NCBI GenBank assembly: GCA_017442765.1
Contig: JAFRZC010000118.1
Location: 1-14,923 of the forward strand
Length of the DNA stretch: 14,923 bases
Origin: Prevotella sp.
GTDB lineage: Bacteria > Bacteroidota > Bacteroidia > Bacteroidales > Bacteroidaceae
Direction: 5' to 3'
In this document: positions 6,676 to 13,759 of the stretch, piece after piece
How the letters are laid out: every line of letters begins with the position of its first letter
Numbering within the stretch: position 1 is the first letter of the stretch
Made by a program: the position numbers and the translations under genes
The notes under the pieces: generated by a model
Databases searched by the model: none
Seen by the model: only the letters and a program-made list of their open reading frames with translations
Told to the model about the DNA's origin: nothing

Positions 6676-6712
6676 CGGAAATGTTAAAACCAGATTTCCG
6701 ATTTAACATTTC
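6676..6712. repeat. Two mutually exclusive hairpins
   Basis: GAAATGTTAAA (6678-6688) pairs perfectly with TTTAACATTTC (6702-6712). Alternatively CGGAAAT (6676-6682) pairs perfectly with ATTTCCG (6694-6700). Both use the same left arm, so only one can form at a time. No gene directly follows on either strand that an attenuator could serve. Confidence 0.6.
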
Positions 6713-6726
6713 AAAAACCCCGCCTA

Positions 6727-6783
6727 TTGTCTCTTTCACTCCCCCTTAACTCCCTTTTTACTTCCCTTTCGCTCCCCTTTTTC
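6727..6783. other. Pyrimidine-rich tract with degenerate 10-12 bp repeats
   Basis: The plus strand is nearly all C and T. Read on the minus strand it is a series of units of the type AGGGAGTWAA (AGGGGAGCGAA, AGGGAAGTAAAA, AGGGAGTTAA, GGGGGAGTGAA). Strong strand asymmetry of this sort can adopt unusual structure, but no function is evident. Confidence 0.55.
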
Positions 6784-6785
6784 TG

Positions 6786-6896
6786 CGAAACATATATGTT
6801 TCACCTCCCAAACGATGGTCTTTCGCAACCTGAAAGACGGTCTTTCGCAACCCGAAACATATATGTTTCGCGTGCGAGAGATATATGTTTCGGAAG
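6786..6896. repeat. Five-unit 22-bp array of palindromes with conserved arms and variable centres
   Basis: Units begin at 6786 (23 bp), 6809, 6831, 6853 and 6875 (22 bp each). The arms GAAA and TTTC(G) are shared, while the centre is CATATATG in units 1 and 4, GACGGTC in unit 3, GATGGTC in unit 2 (left arm degenerate) and GATATATG in unit 5. Unit 4, CGAAACATATATGTTTCG, is a perfect 18-bp palindrome; unit 1 has a perfect 16-bp one; unit 3 is GAAAGACGGTCTTTC, perfect around one base. Units 2 and 3 share GGTCTTTCGCAACC exactly. The array lies between the tRNA and the secreted-protein gene, about 230 bp before the predicted promoter of the latter. Confidence 0.85.
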
Positions 6897-6925
6897 TTGA
6901 AAGGTTGAAATGCTGAAAAGTTGAA
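6895..6925. repeat. GTTGAAA-type short tandem repeat
   Basis: AGTTGAAAGGTTGAAATG followed by CTGAAAAGTTGAA contains four imperfect copies of an 8-9 bp TTGAAA unit. A related motif occurs on the opposite strand at 13662-13677. It is probably a dispersed low-complexity repeat of this genome. Confidence 0.5.
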
Positions 6926-7106
6926 CCGTCAACCATATGAAAAACAGAGACTTGCAAGGTGTTCGCCAGAATCGTCTGTTTTGACGCGGGTGGACAGTTG
7001 TTCCGCCGGCCGGTTTTTCCGCGCTCCTACAGCGTTAAAATTTTTGCCGGAAAAACAAGATTTTTAACATTTTCATGCCTTTTCTCATTTTTTCCGGTGT
7101 AAAATG

Positions 7107-7136
7107 ATTGATTTTCAGAAGAAAGTTATATCTTTG
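7107..7136 (+). promoter_or_regulatory. Promoter of the secreted X25-domain protein gene
   Basis: The -7 element TATCTTTG (7129-7136) is perfect; the -33 element is weak (ATTG at 7107-7110, spacer 18). Transcription should begin near 7143, giving a leader of about 50 nt before the ATG at 7193. Confidence 0.65.
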
Positions 7137-7192
7137 CAGCATCTTTTAAAACGATATGTGATAATGGTTTAACTTAATGGCACCAGAAAAAA

Positions 7193-8956
7193 ATGACGAC
7201 AAGAATTTTTACCCTGTTATTTGCGCTCGTGGCAATCGCATTGGGCGCACAGGCCCAAATCACGCTGCAAGACCCCGTCGTCACGGACTCGTACATGAAG
7301 TTCGAAGGCGAGAATCGGGCCAACAACTACCGCTTTACGCTCGACGCCTACGAGTGGGCAGACCGCGGTCCGCAGTTCCAGCTGACTGTAGAGCCGATTG
7401 ACGCTTCGAAGGCAGCGCAGTTCACCACCTCCGACCTCAGCGACGAGAACTACTGGGAGCCGATGTTCCGCATGTACACCCGGCAGATGGCAGGCGAGGA
7501 AATGGAGGCACAGGACAATGTGAAACGACTCTATGTGAAGAATGTGGCTCTGCTGCCCAACCAGTTCGCCGGCTATGAGGAGTTCCACGTCATCAGAGTT
7601 GAGGCGGCTGGGGACTACTCGATTCCCGACGGCTGCTTCAGCGGATGCCGGAAACTGGATGAGTTTGACTGCAACGTGGCAGGCACGCTCGCGCTGGGTC
7701 AGGGAATTGTCAACACAACGTCTGCTTATGTGGTGGAGGTCTATACGCAGCAGAGTGCCCAGGTCTGGAACGAATACAAGCAGAGCACCGGGGCAAACTT
7801 TTCGGTTGTTTACAACGGGTCGGTAGAAAATGTATATACCGTCTGTGGCTCTTCGGCAATATTCGGTCCCGGTCCGGAAGGATGGGGATGGGATCCCGCA
7901 GATACAAGCAATGACATGACCGCCATTGGTGAGAACAACTACAAACTTGTGAAGAGCAACGTGACCTTAGACGCAGGCACGACTTATGAATACAAGGTGG
8001 TGCAGAACCATAACTGGAATGTGAACTGGGGTGTTGGCGGACAGGACGGCAAAAACTTCACCTTCACCGTGCCGACAAGCGGCAACTACAATGTGACTTT
8101 CGTTTTTAATTTAGAGAGCGGAATCTGCACTGTGGATGCCGTCAGCACATCGATACCCGAACCCCTGTCGCAGGTGCCTAACGGCAACTTTGCCGACTGG
8201 GAAGACCGCGATCTTCCCGCAGAGTTGGGCGGCGGAAGCTACACGTCGCCATCGGGCTACTGGGACACATTCAACATTCTGGCCCCTGGTTGCGTGACGA
8301 AGACTGAGGGTCGCACTGCCGGCTCCACGGCTGCCCTGCTCGAGTCGAAGACCGTCGATATGTCGGCGGCAGGTATGCCAGGCGAGGTGGTAACTACATC
8401 TATTCTATCTACTGTCAGCTACTTGGCAAAGATGAGTGGCGAGGATTCCGAAGAAGGATTTCCCGTGGCCAGCATTCCTGCCCGTTATCTTACCTTCTGG
8501 TATAAATACCAACCCGTGGGCGATGATGTGGCACAAGTGTTCATCCAGTTCAACGAAGACCTGGTGGTTAAGCCGAAAGTGACCCAAAGCATTAAGTTCC
8601 GCAAGCAGATTACCGAGCCCGCAGCTGACTGGACCTTCGGCTACATCGATCTGTCTGTTGATGAAAAGGGCAGAAGCTCTTACAATCTTGACTGGGGCAT
8701 CAACGCCTGCTCTATCGACATCACTTCGAGTGCCAGCCGCATGAGCTCCAGCACCAATGGTCCTGGCGCGTCAGCACCGGGTTCTAAGCTGTGGATTACC
8801 GACGTGCAGTTCTCCAGCGAAGTGACCGCAATTACCGATATGTTATCAGACCGCACGTCCTCTCGGTCGCCCGTCTACAACCTTGCCGGACAGCGTGTGG
8901 CCGATGGCTACAAGGGCATCGTGATAGAGAAAGGCCGTAAAATCGTGATGAAGTGA
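7193..8956 (+). CDS. Large secreted protein with X25/SusE-F-like and putative carbohydrate-binding domains
   Basis: 587 residues. Residues 1-21 are a signal peptide (TLLFALVAIALG core, cleavage AQA before Q). Around 144-158, IPDGCFSGCRKLDEF is a single BspA-like leucine-rich repeat. Residues about 213-320 form a beta module with GWGWDP, TYEYKVVQNHNWNVNWGV and NFTFTVPTSGNYNVTFVFN, the pattern of X25 or SusE/SusF-type starch-binding modules (aromatic NWxxNWG). Residues about 325-550, from VPNGNFADWEDR through YWDTFN, LTFWYKY and ITDVQF, resemble the putative carbohydrate metabolism domain of Bacteroidota lipoproteins. The end, SPVYNLAGQRV then KGIVIEKGRKIVMK, is the same tail type as the left-edge gene. 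There is no lipobox cysteine. A cell-surface or secreted glycan-binding role is likely; no catalytic residues were recognised and no Sus-type genes are adjacent. Confidence 0.85.
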   Translation: MTTRIFTLLFALVAIALGAQAQITLQDPVVTDSYMKFEGENRANNYRFTLDAYEWADRGPQFQLTVEPIDASKAAQFTTSDLSDENYWEPMFRMYTRQMAGEEMEAQDNVKRLYVKNVALLPNQFAGYEEFHVIRVEAAGDYSIPDGCFSGCRKLDEFDCNVAGTLALGQGIVNTTSAYVVEVYTQQSAQVWNEYKQSTGANFSVVYNGSVENVYTVCGSSAIFGPGPEGWGWDPADTSNDMTAIGENNYKLVKSNVTLDAGTTYEYKVVQNHNWNVNWGVGGQDGKNFTFTVPTSGNYNVTFVFNLESGICTVDAVSTSIPEPLSQVPNGNFADWEDRDLPAELGGGSYTSPSGYWDTFNILAPGCVTKTEGRTAGSTAALLESKTVDMSAAGMPGEVVTTSILSTVSYLAKMSGEDSEEGFPVASIPARYLTFWYKYQPVGDDVAQVFIQFNEDLVVKPKVTQSIKFRKQITEPAADWTFGYIDLSVDEKGRSSYNLDWGINACSIDITSSASRMSSSTNGPGASAPGSKLWITDVQFSSEVTAITDMLSDRTSSRSPVYNLAGQRVADGYKGIVIEKGRKIVMK

Positions 8957-8958
8957 AG

Positions 8959-8974
8959 CGGGCGGGGACGCCCG
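8959..8974. terminator. GC-rich hairpin between convergent genes (weak terminator candidate)
   Basis: CGGGCG (8959-8964), GGGA loop, CGCCCG (8969-8974) form a perfect stem between the stop of the secreted-protein gene and the stop of the opposite-strand permease gene. A T5 run follows only at 8984-8988 on the plus strand, and none on the minus strand, so intrinsic termination is uncertain. Confidence 0.35.
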
Positions 8975-8986
8975 AGCTCCATGTTT

Positions 8987-10207
8987 TTACTCGTGTCGGA
9001 TGGCTTCGATGGGATCCATGTTGGCGGCTTTCTGCGCAGGAATGTAGCCGAAGAGCACACCGATAGCCACGCAGACAAGGAACGAGACGTTGACCGACCA
9101 TGCCGGAACACTCGACGGCATACCCATCATGGGTACCACAAATTCGCTGACGGCAAATCCCACAAGTATGCCCAGCAATCCCCCGGTGACGGATATGAGG
9201 ACCGACTCGATGAGAAACTGCAGCGAGATGACGGCTCCCGTTGCTCCTACGGCCATGCGCAGGCCAATCTCCTTGGTGCGCTCGGTGACGGAGACAAGCA
9301 TGATGTTCATGATGCCGATGCCGGCCACGAGCAGCGAGAAGGCTGCCGCGACAACGAGGATGATGGTGACGGTATCCATTGTTGACGACATGGTTTCCAT
9401 CATCTCGGCCTGTGAGCGGATGGTGAAGTCGTCCTCGGTATCGTCTTTCAGCTTGTGGTTGTCGCGCAGGATTTGCGTCAGCTCCTCAATGGCGGCATCG
9501 GAGAGCTCCTCGGTGACGGCGGAGCAGACGATGCTTGAGAAGTAGGTCTGTGCGGCGATGCGCTTCATCACTGTGGTATAGGGCGCAATGATGACATTGT
9601 CCTGGTCCATTCCCCACGAGTTGTAGCCTTTCGATTTCAGCACGCCGATGATGCGCATGGGAATGCTTTTGAAGCGGATGGTCTTGCCGATGGGGTCGGC
9701 ATTCTCGCCGAACAGCTCATCGACAATTGTTTTCCCGACAACGGCCACCTTGGCCGACTTCCTGATATCTTCCTCGGTGAAGCATTCGCCGTCTTCTACT
9801 GTCCACTGCTTGATGTCAAGGTAGTCGGGCGACTCGCCGTAAACGGTGGTGTTGGTATTGTTGTTGCCGTAGATGACCTGTCCGCTGGCAGTGACTTCAG
9901 GGGAAACCTTGGTGACGAATTTCCGTTCTGACAGGATTCGCTCGTAGTCGGCCATCTTCAGGGTTTGCATGCTTGACGGATCCTGCCGCACGCCGCCGCG
10001 CATGTCGGCTCCCGGGCGAATGGTCAGGAGATTGGTGCCCATTGTCGATAGCTCGGCGCGGATGCTCTCTTTCGAACCTTGGCCGATGGCCATCATGATG
10101 ATGACGGCAGCCACACCGATGATGATGCCGAGCATCGACAGGAACGACCGCATCTTGTTGTTGGCTACGGCCTTTAGGCTTACTTTGAAAAGGTTTAAGA
10201 TGTTCAT
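8987..10207 (-). CDS. MacB-type ABC transporter permease
   Basis: 406 residues, usual for a stand-alone MacB/FtsX-type permease. Helix 1 (about 21-42) follows an N-terminal amphipathic stretch. A large periplasmic domain (45-278) begins GSKESIRAELSTMGTNLLTIRPG, the MacB periplasmic core pattern. Three more helices lie at about 280-306, 327-357 and 372-390. The cytoplasmic motif ERTKEIGLRMAVGA (309-322) contacts the ATPase. It ends with the family-typical NMDPIEAIRHE. Such mechanotransmission transporters drive export of substrates from the periplasm through a TolC channel. It is the last gene of the efflux operon, 5 nt behind the ATPase gene. In E. coli MacB the permease and ATPase are fused; here they are separate. 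Confidence 0.94.
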   Translation of the reverse strand: MNILNLFKVSLKAVANNKMRSFLSMLGIIIGVAAVIIMMAIGQGSKESIRAELSTMGTNLLTIRPGADMRGGVRQDPSSMQTLKMADYERILSERKFVTKVSPEVTASGQVIYGNNNTNTTVYGESPDYLDIKQWTVEDGECFTEEDIRKSAKVAVVGKTIVDELFGENADPIGKTIRFKSIPMRIIGVLKSKGYNSWGMDQDNVIIAPYTTVMKRIAAQTYFSSIVCSAVTEELSDAAIEELTQILRDNHKLKDDTEDDFTIRSQAEMMETMSSTMDTVTIILVVAAAFSLLVAGIGIMNIMLVSVTERTKEIGLRMAVGATGAVISLQFLIESVLISVTGGLLGILVGFAVSEFVVPMMGMPSSVPAWSVNVSFLVCVAIGVLFGYIPAQKAANMDPIEAIRHE

Positions 10208-10212
10208 TGTTG

Positions 10213-10971
10213 TCAGTCGTCTTGTGGCATGGGCAGTTGGGCAAGTGCCTCGGCTGCCGACTTGATGTTGTTGTTGACGGTGTCTTCGCGGATCTTCCCG
10301 TCGCGCAGGTTGATGTTGCGGCTGGAGTACTCGGCAATCTCAGGGTTGTGGGTCACGAAGATGATGGTATGTCCCTGTTGGTAGAGCTGCTGGAAGAGAA
10401 CGAGCATCTCGAACGAGGTGCGGGTGTCAAGATTACCCGTGGCTTCGTCGGCCAGCAGCACGGCGGGGTCGTTCACCAACGCACGGGCGATGGCCACGCG
10501 CTGCATCTGTCCACCCGACATCTGGTTCGACTTGTGCTCCAGACGGTCGCCCAGTCCTACGGCTTTTAATGCGTTGATGGCTCGCTCGCGCCGCTCTTTT
10601 GCCGAAATCCCGGAGTTGTACATCAGCGGCAGCTCCACATTCTCAATGGCTGTGGTCTTGGCCAGCAGGTTGTAGTTCTGGAAGACGAATCCGATTTTCC
10701 TGTTGCGCAGATGAGCACGTTGCGTCTTCGTCATGGTACGTACCGAGATGCCGTCGAGGAAGTATTCGCCGCTGGTGGGCGTGTCGAGGCAGCCTAACTG
10801 GTTGAGCAGGGTCGATTTGCCTGAGCCGCTGGTGCCCTGGATGGTGACGAACTCGCCCTCATAGATCTTGAACGACACACCGCGTAGTGCCTTTACGGTT
10901 TCGCTGCCCACCTGGAAATAGCGTTTCACGTTCTGCAGCTCGATGACAACTTTCCGGTTCTCCTCTGCCAT
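10213..10971 (-). CDS. MacB-type ABC transporter ATP-binding protein
   Basis: 252 residues counted from the ATG at 10971. Walker A is GTSGSGKST (46-54), the Q loop is at Q98 in FVFQNYNLL, the signature MSGGQMQR is at 151-158, Walker B is VLLADEAT (171-178, D175 and E176), and the H loop is H208 in FVTHNP. This is the LolD/MacB/FtsE class. The open frame continues upstream for 37 more codons, but that part lies inside the adaptor gene and does not resemble the family; the ATG at 10971 follows the adaptor stop after one base (TAACATG), which fits coupled translation. It powers the permease encoded next. All catalytic motifs are intact. Confidence 0.95.
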   Translation of the reverse strand: MAEENRKVVIELQNVKRYFQVGSETVKALRGVSFKIYEGEFVTIQGTSGSGKSTLLNQLGCLDTPTSGEYFLDGISVRTMTKTQRAHLRNRKIGFVFQNYNLLAKTTAIENVELPLMYNSGISAKERRERAINALKAVGLGDRLEHKSNQMSGGQMQRVAIARALVNDPAVLLADEATGNLDTRTSFEMLVLFQQLYQQGHTIIFVTHNPEIAEYSSRNINLRDGKIREDTVNNNIKSAAEALAQLPMPQDD

Positions 10972-10972
10972 G

Positions 10973-12178
10973 TTATTTCTTGCTATTGTTGTTCTGGCTC
11001 TTGTTGTTTTTATTGCCTCCGGGTTTGGGCATGAACGGATTTCCTGCTTGCTGGTCGGGCTGTTCTTCATTGCCTCCGGCAATTTTGAAGTCGGTGAGGA
11101 CCTCTGTGCCTTGACGGATGCCGCCGAGAATCTCGGTGAGTACCCCGTTAGTGGTTCCGGTCTCCACCTTGTGGGCTTTGAAGACGTTGCCTTCCCTTGT
11201 CCATACTTTGTGGTTGCCTTGGCAGTCCTCTATGGTCTGCCCCTCGGCGAGTATGGCCTCGTTTGGCGTGAAGCGCAGGGCTTTCGACGATACGGCGAGG
11301 ACGTTGTGCTTCTCCAGCGTGAAGATGGTGACGTTGGCCGTCAGTCCGGGTTTCAGCTTCAGGTCGTTGTTGGGTGCGGTGATGACTACCTCATAGGTGA
11401 CGACATTGCTTTCCGTCGTAGCCTGCTGACGCACTTGCCTTACGGTTCCCGTGAAGGTGTCGTCGGGGAAGGCGTCAACGGTGAAGCTGACGCGCTGTCC
11501 GGCCTGCACACCGCCGATGTCGGCCTCATCGATGTCGGCGATGACCTGCATATTGGTCAGGTCTTGTGCGATGGTAAACAGCTCAGGCGTAGAGAACGAT
11601 GCCGCTACGGTCTGTCCTTCCTCCACCGACTTCGAGAGCACGATGCCGTCGATGGGCGAGGTGATGGTGGCGTAGCCGAGGTTTGTCTGCGCGCGTTTCA
11701 CGGTTTCGCGGGCCTGTGCCACCTGCTGTGCGGCCTGCTGATAGCTGAGACGTGCCGTCTCGTAGTCGTCGGCACTGACGAGCCCGCGGTCATAGAGCGT
11801 CTTGTAGCGGCTGAAGTTTGCCTGCTGATAGTTCAGCGAGCTCTGCATACTGTTCAGGTTGGCCTTGGCGGTGTTCAGCTCGCTTGTGAGGTTGGTCTTG
11901 TCGAGTTCGGCGATGACCTGACCCTTCCGCACCTCGCTGTTGTAATCGACATAGAGTTTCGACACGATGCCGCTGACCTGTGTACCTACCGTCACCGAGG
12001 TGACGGGCTCGATGGTTCCCGTTGCCGTGATGGAATTCTGAATGTCGGTGAGAACGACTTTCTCGGTCTCGAACGTCGTCTCCTGTTTCTGCTTTTTGCC
12101 CGATAGCAGCCACACCACAGCGGCTATTGCCACGACGGCAATTGCGGGTATCCAATGCTTCTTCTGTATCTTCTTCAT
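10973..12178 (-). CDS. Periplasmic adaptor (MacA/HlyD-type membrane fusion protein)
   Basis: 401 residues. A single N-terminal membrane anchor (about 9-26) without a lipobox cysteine is followed by the barrel-sandwich or lipoyl half-motif TGTIEPVTSVTVGTQVSGIV (53-72) and GQVIAELD (86-93). A coiled-coil hairpin (about 95-165) is rich in Gln and Ala, and the second lipoyl half is ATITSPIDGIVLSKSVEEGQTV (170-191). A beta-barrel and membrane-proximal part follow. The C-terminus is an unusual low-complexity Asn, Lys, Ser and Pro-Gly tail (PKPGGNKNNKSQNNNSKK). It bridges the inner-membrane MacB-like pump and the outer-membrane factor encoded upstream. The gap to the outer-membrane factor gene is 20 nt. 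Confidence 0.94.
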   Translation of the reverse strand: MKKIQKKHWIPAIAVVAIAAVVWLLSGKKQKQETTFETEKVVLTDIQNSITATGTIEPVTSVTVGTQVSGIVSKLYVDYNSEVRKGQVIAELDKTNLTSELNTAKANLNSMQSSLNYQQANFSRYKTLYDRGLVSADDYETARLSYQQAAQQVAQARETVKRAQTNLGYATITSPIDGIVLSKSVEEGQTVAASFSTPELFTIAQDLTNMQVIADIDEADIGGVQAGQRVSFTVDAFPDDTFTGTVRQVRQQATTESNVVTYEVVITAPNNDLKLKPGLTANVTIFTLEKHNVLAVSSKALRFTPNEAILAEGQTIEDCQGNHKVWTREGNVFKAHKVETGTTNGVLTEILGGIRQGTEVLTDFKIAGGNEEQPDQQAGNPFMPKPGGNKNNKSQNNNSKK

Positions 12179-12198
12179 TTTATCATTGAATTTTTTTG

Positions 12199-13539
12199 TT
12201 ATTTCAGTTCACCTGTTGCGTAGAAGTTCAGCATGTCGATGTTGAGTATGGTCAGATACTTGCTTTGCAGCTCGTTCTGCTGCGCCAGCAGGAGTGCGTC
12301 GCGTCCCTGCATGAGCTCGACGATGTTGATGAGCTGCTGCTCAAACTTTCCGCTGAGCATCTCGTAGCTGGTCTGTGCGCTTTGCGTGGCGACTTTCGCG
12401 GCCTTGAACTTCTCTTGGTTGGTGACGGCTTGCAGCCAGTAGTTCTCGATGGCTGAGTAGAGGGTGGTCTGCTTGTCTCTCAGGTCGAGCTCGTAGTTCT
12501 CGCGTTGCAGCTTCGCCTTGTTGACGGCGGTCTTGGCCGAGCGGTTGTCGAGTATGGGGATGCTCACGTTGACTCCGCCGCCCAGGTTGAAGTTGTTTTT
12601 CAGTTGCCGTCCCCATGCGTTGCTGCTCATCGACGACGTGTTGGTCACGGCACTGGCGGTGACACCGACGGTCGGCAGCTTCTGTGCCTTTGCGATTTTG
12701 ATGTTCAACTCGCTCGTCGCGATGCCGAGCTTTGCGTTTCTGATTTCGGGTCGCTGCTCTATGGCCGAGGCATAGACATCGTGCAGGACGGGAACGAGCT
12801 GCAGTGCCATCTCGTCGGTGGTCTCGGGCACGACGATGTCGAATTCCTCCTCGTCGGTGATCTGCAGCAGTTGTTTCAGCTGTCGCTTATAGTTGCGCAG
12901 GTTGCTCTCGGCCTCGACGATGCTGTATTCGTCTTGCGACCGCTGTGCGGTAAGCTGTGCGAGGTCGGCACGACTCATCTTACCCACTTCCACGAAGGCC
13001 TGCCCGCGCTGTTCGTTCTTAAGGCTTGTCTCGAGGCTCTGCCTGTTCACGTTGACGGCTTCGGACGAGTAGAGGATTTGGACATAGAGCTGGGCAATCT
13101 GCTCCTGAATGTTGGCGGCAGTGGTCTCCGCGTCGATCTCGGCCTGCTTGGCCGTCATCTCGTTCAGTCTGACCGTGTTGCGGTTGCGGCCAGCGTTCCA
13201 CACGGTCCAGTTCGAGCTGATGCCGTAGGAGCCGTTGTAATAGACCTTATCGACGTTTTGCTCCACATAGCCGTTTTGCACGGTGGCGCGTCCCGACTCG
13301 GGCCAGGGCTGGAACGACACGTTCTGCCCTGTCGAGGCGCTGAGCGAGGGGAGCAGTGCCGACTGGCTCTGCAGGATGTCTTCCTGTGCGCTGAGCTGCG
13401 TCAGGCGCGATTTCTGTAGCGTGATGTTGTTCTGCAAGGCATAGTCGATGCACTCGCGAAGTGTCCATTGCCTGCCGTTCGACGGTACTGCCATGCTCAT
13501 GGCTGCCAGCAGCAGTCCTGTCTTGATGAGTCTGTTCAT
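12199..13539 (-). CDS. TolC-family outer membrane efflux protein
   Basis: 446 residues. A signal peptide (about 1-22) precedes WTLRECIDYALQNNITLQKSRL, the typical start of the first outer-membrane efflux repeat. Two repeats (about 28-220 and 235-440) contain long helices rich in Gln, Ala and Leu, such as AEIDAETTAANIQEQIAQLY, and the second-repeat start RPEIRNAKLGIATSELNIKIAKAQKLPTVG. Proteins of this family form trimeric channels through the outer membrane. It is the first gene of a four-gene efflux operon with adaptor, ATPase and permease behind it. I could not find a TAnnTTTG promoter in the 220 bp before it, so it may use another sigma factor or a degenerate site. The exported substrate is unknown. 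Confidence 0.93.
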   Translation of the reverse strand: MNRLIKTGLLLAAMSMAVPSNGRQWTLRECIDYALQNNITLQKSRLTQLSAQEDILQSQSALLPSLSASTGQNVSFQPWPESGRATVQNGYVEQNVDKVYYNGSYGISSNWTVWNAGRNRNTVRLNEMTAKQAEIDAETTAANIQEQIAQLYVQILYSSEAVNVNRQSLETSLKNEQRGQAFVEVGKMSRADLAQLTAQRSQDEYSIVEAESNLRNYKRQLKQLLQITDEEEFDIVVPETTDEMALQLVPVLHDVYASAIEQRPEIRNAKLGIATSELNIKIAKAQKLPTVGVTASAVTNTSSMSSNAWGRQLKNNFNLGGGVNVSIPILDNRSAKTAVNKAKLQRENYELDLRDKQTTLYSAIENYWLQAVTNQEKFKAAKVATQSAQTSYEMLSGKFEQQLINIVELMQGRDALLLAQQNELQSKYLTILNIDMLNFYATGELK

Positions 13540-13642
13540 GAATTGCTCTAATCAGTTCCTGTATATTGTCTTTTACCTCATTTTGACGCAGAAGCCCCGT
13601 ATGTTGTTTAATCCGCCTGACCGCTTTATAACATATCTTAAC

Positions 13643-13677
13643 GTTTAGTGTTTAGTGTTTTTTTCAACTTTCAACTT
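13643..13677. repeat. GTTTAGT and TTTCAACT short tandem repeats
   Basis: GTTTAGT occurs twice in tandem at 13643-13656, and TTTCAACTTTCAACTT lies at 13662-13677. The latter is the reverse complement of the GTTGAAA type seen at 6895-6925. It lies upstream of the efflux operon. Confidence 0.5.
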
Positions 13678-13692
13678 GCGTGAGACGGAGTG

Positions 13693-13727
13693 AAAAACAG
13701 GGACGCGGCACATGCGCCGAGCCCCTG
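13693..13727 (-). terminator. Terminator of glutamate dehydrogenase gene
   Basis: On the minus strand CAGGG (13727-13723) and CCCTG (13702-13698) enclose an inner GC-rich stem (CGGC with GCCG). A T5 run follows at 13697-13693. It lies 33 nt behind the stop of gdhA. Confidence 0.7.
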
Positions 13728-13759
13728 CTGCTTATATAATCGGTCTTTGTGTTGGAGTC

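Larger units (their letters stand above)
6574..7106. other. Long intergenic region without a credible gene
   Basis: This stretch between the tRNA terminator and the next promoter has short open frames on both strands, but none has a recognisable protein pattern, and they run through palindromes and low-complexity sequence. It holds, in order: a small GAGCC/GGCTC hairpin near 6594-6610, a lone palindromic box, a pair of alternative hairpins, a pyrimidine tract, a 22-bp repeat array and a GTTGAAA repeat. From about 6930 to 7106 I see only AT-rich sequence with loose inverted repeats, such as CCGGAAAAA (7047-7055) against TTTTTCCGG (7089-7097). Confidence 0.7.

Noticed and set aside
6397..6739. 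Minus-strand open frames crossing the tRNA, with GTRTRDLL-like residues
   Set aside because: These are a frequent spurious translation of the antisense of a tRNA gene and its flank, not a protein gene.
6736..6957. Minus-strand frame of 73 codons through the repeat array
   Set aside because: The sequence is explained by repeated palindromes and a purine tract (Lys, Gly, Glu repeats); no start signal and no family resemblance.
6438..7192. Integrated element at the 3' end of tRNA-Asp
   Set aside because: No direct repeat of the tRNA 3' end was found downstream in the window and no integrase gene is present; the tRNA has its own normal terminator.
10972..11082. 37-codon N-terminal extension of the ABC ATPase
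   Set aside because: It lies within the adaptor gene and is not homologous to the family; the ATG at 10971 gives the normal MacB/LolD length and correct N-terminus.
10943..12106. Long plus-strand open frame opposite the adaptor gene
   Set aside because: It mirrors the codon structure of the well-supported adaptor gene on the minus strand, has no recognisable domain, and would break operon logic.
12505..13419. Long plus-strand open frame opposite the TolC-type gene
   Set aside because: Antisense shadow of a GC-rich gene; the encoded sequence has no domain pattern and the minus-strand product is an unmistakable outer-membrane efflux protein.
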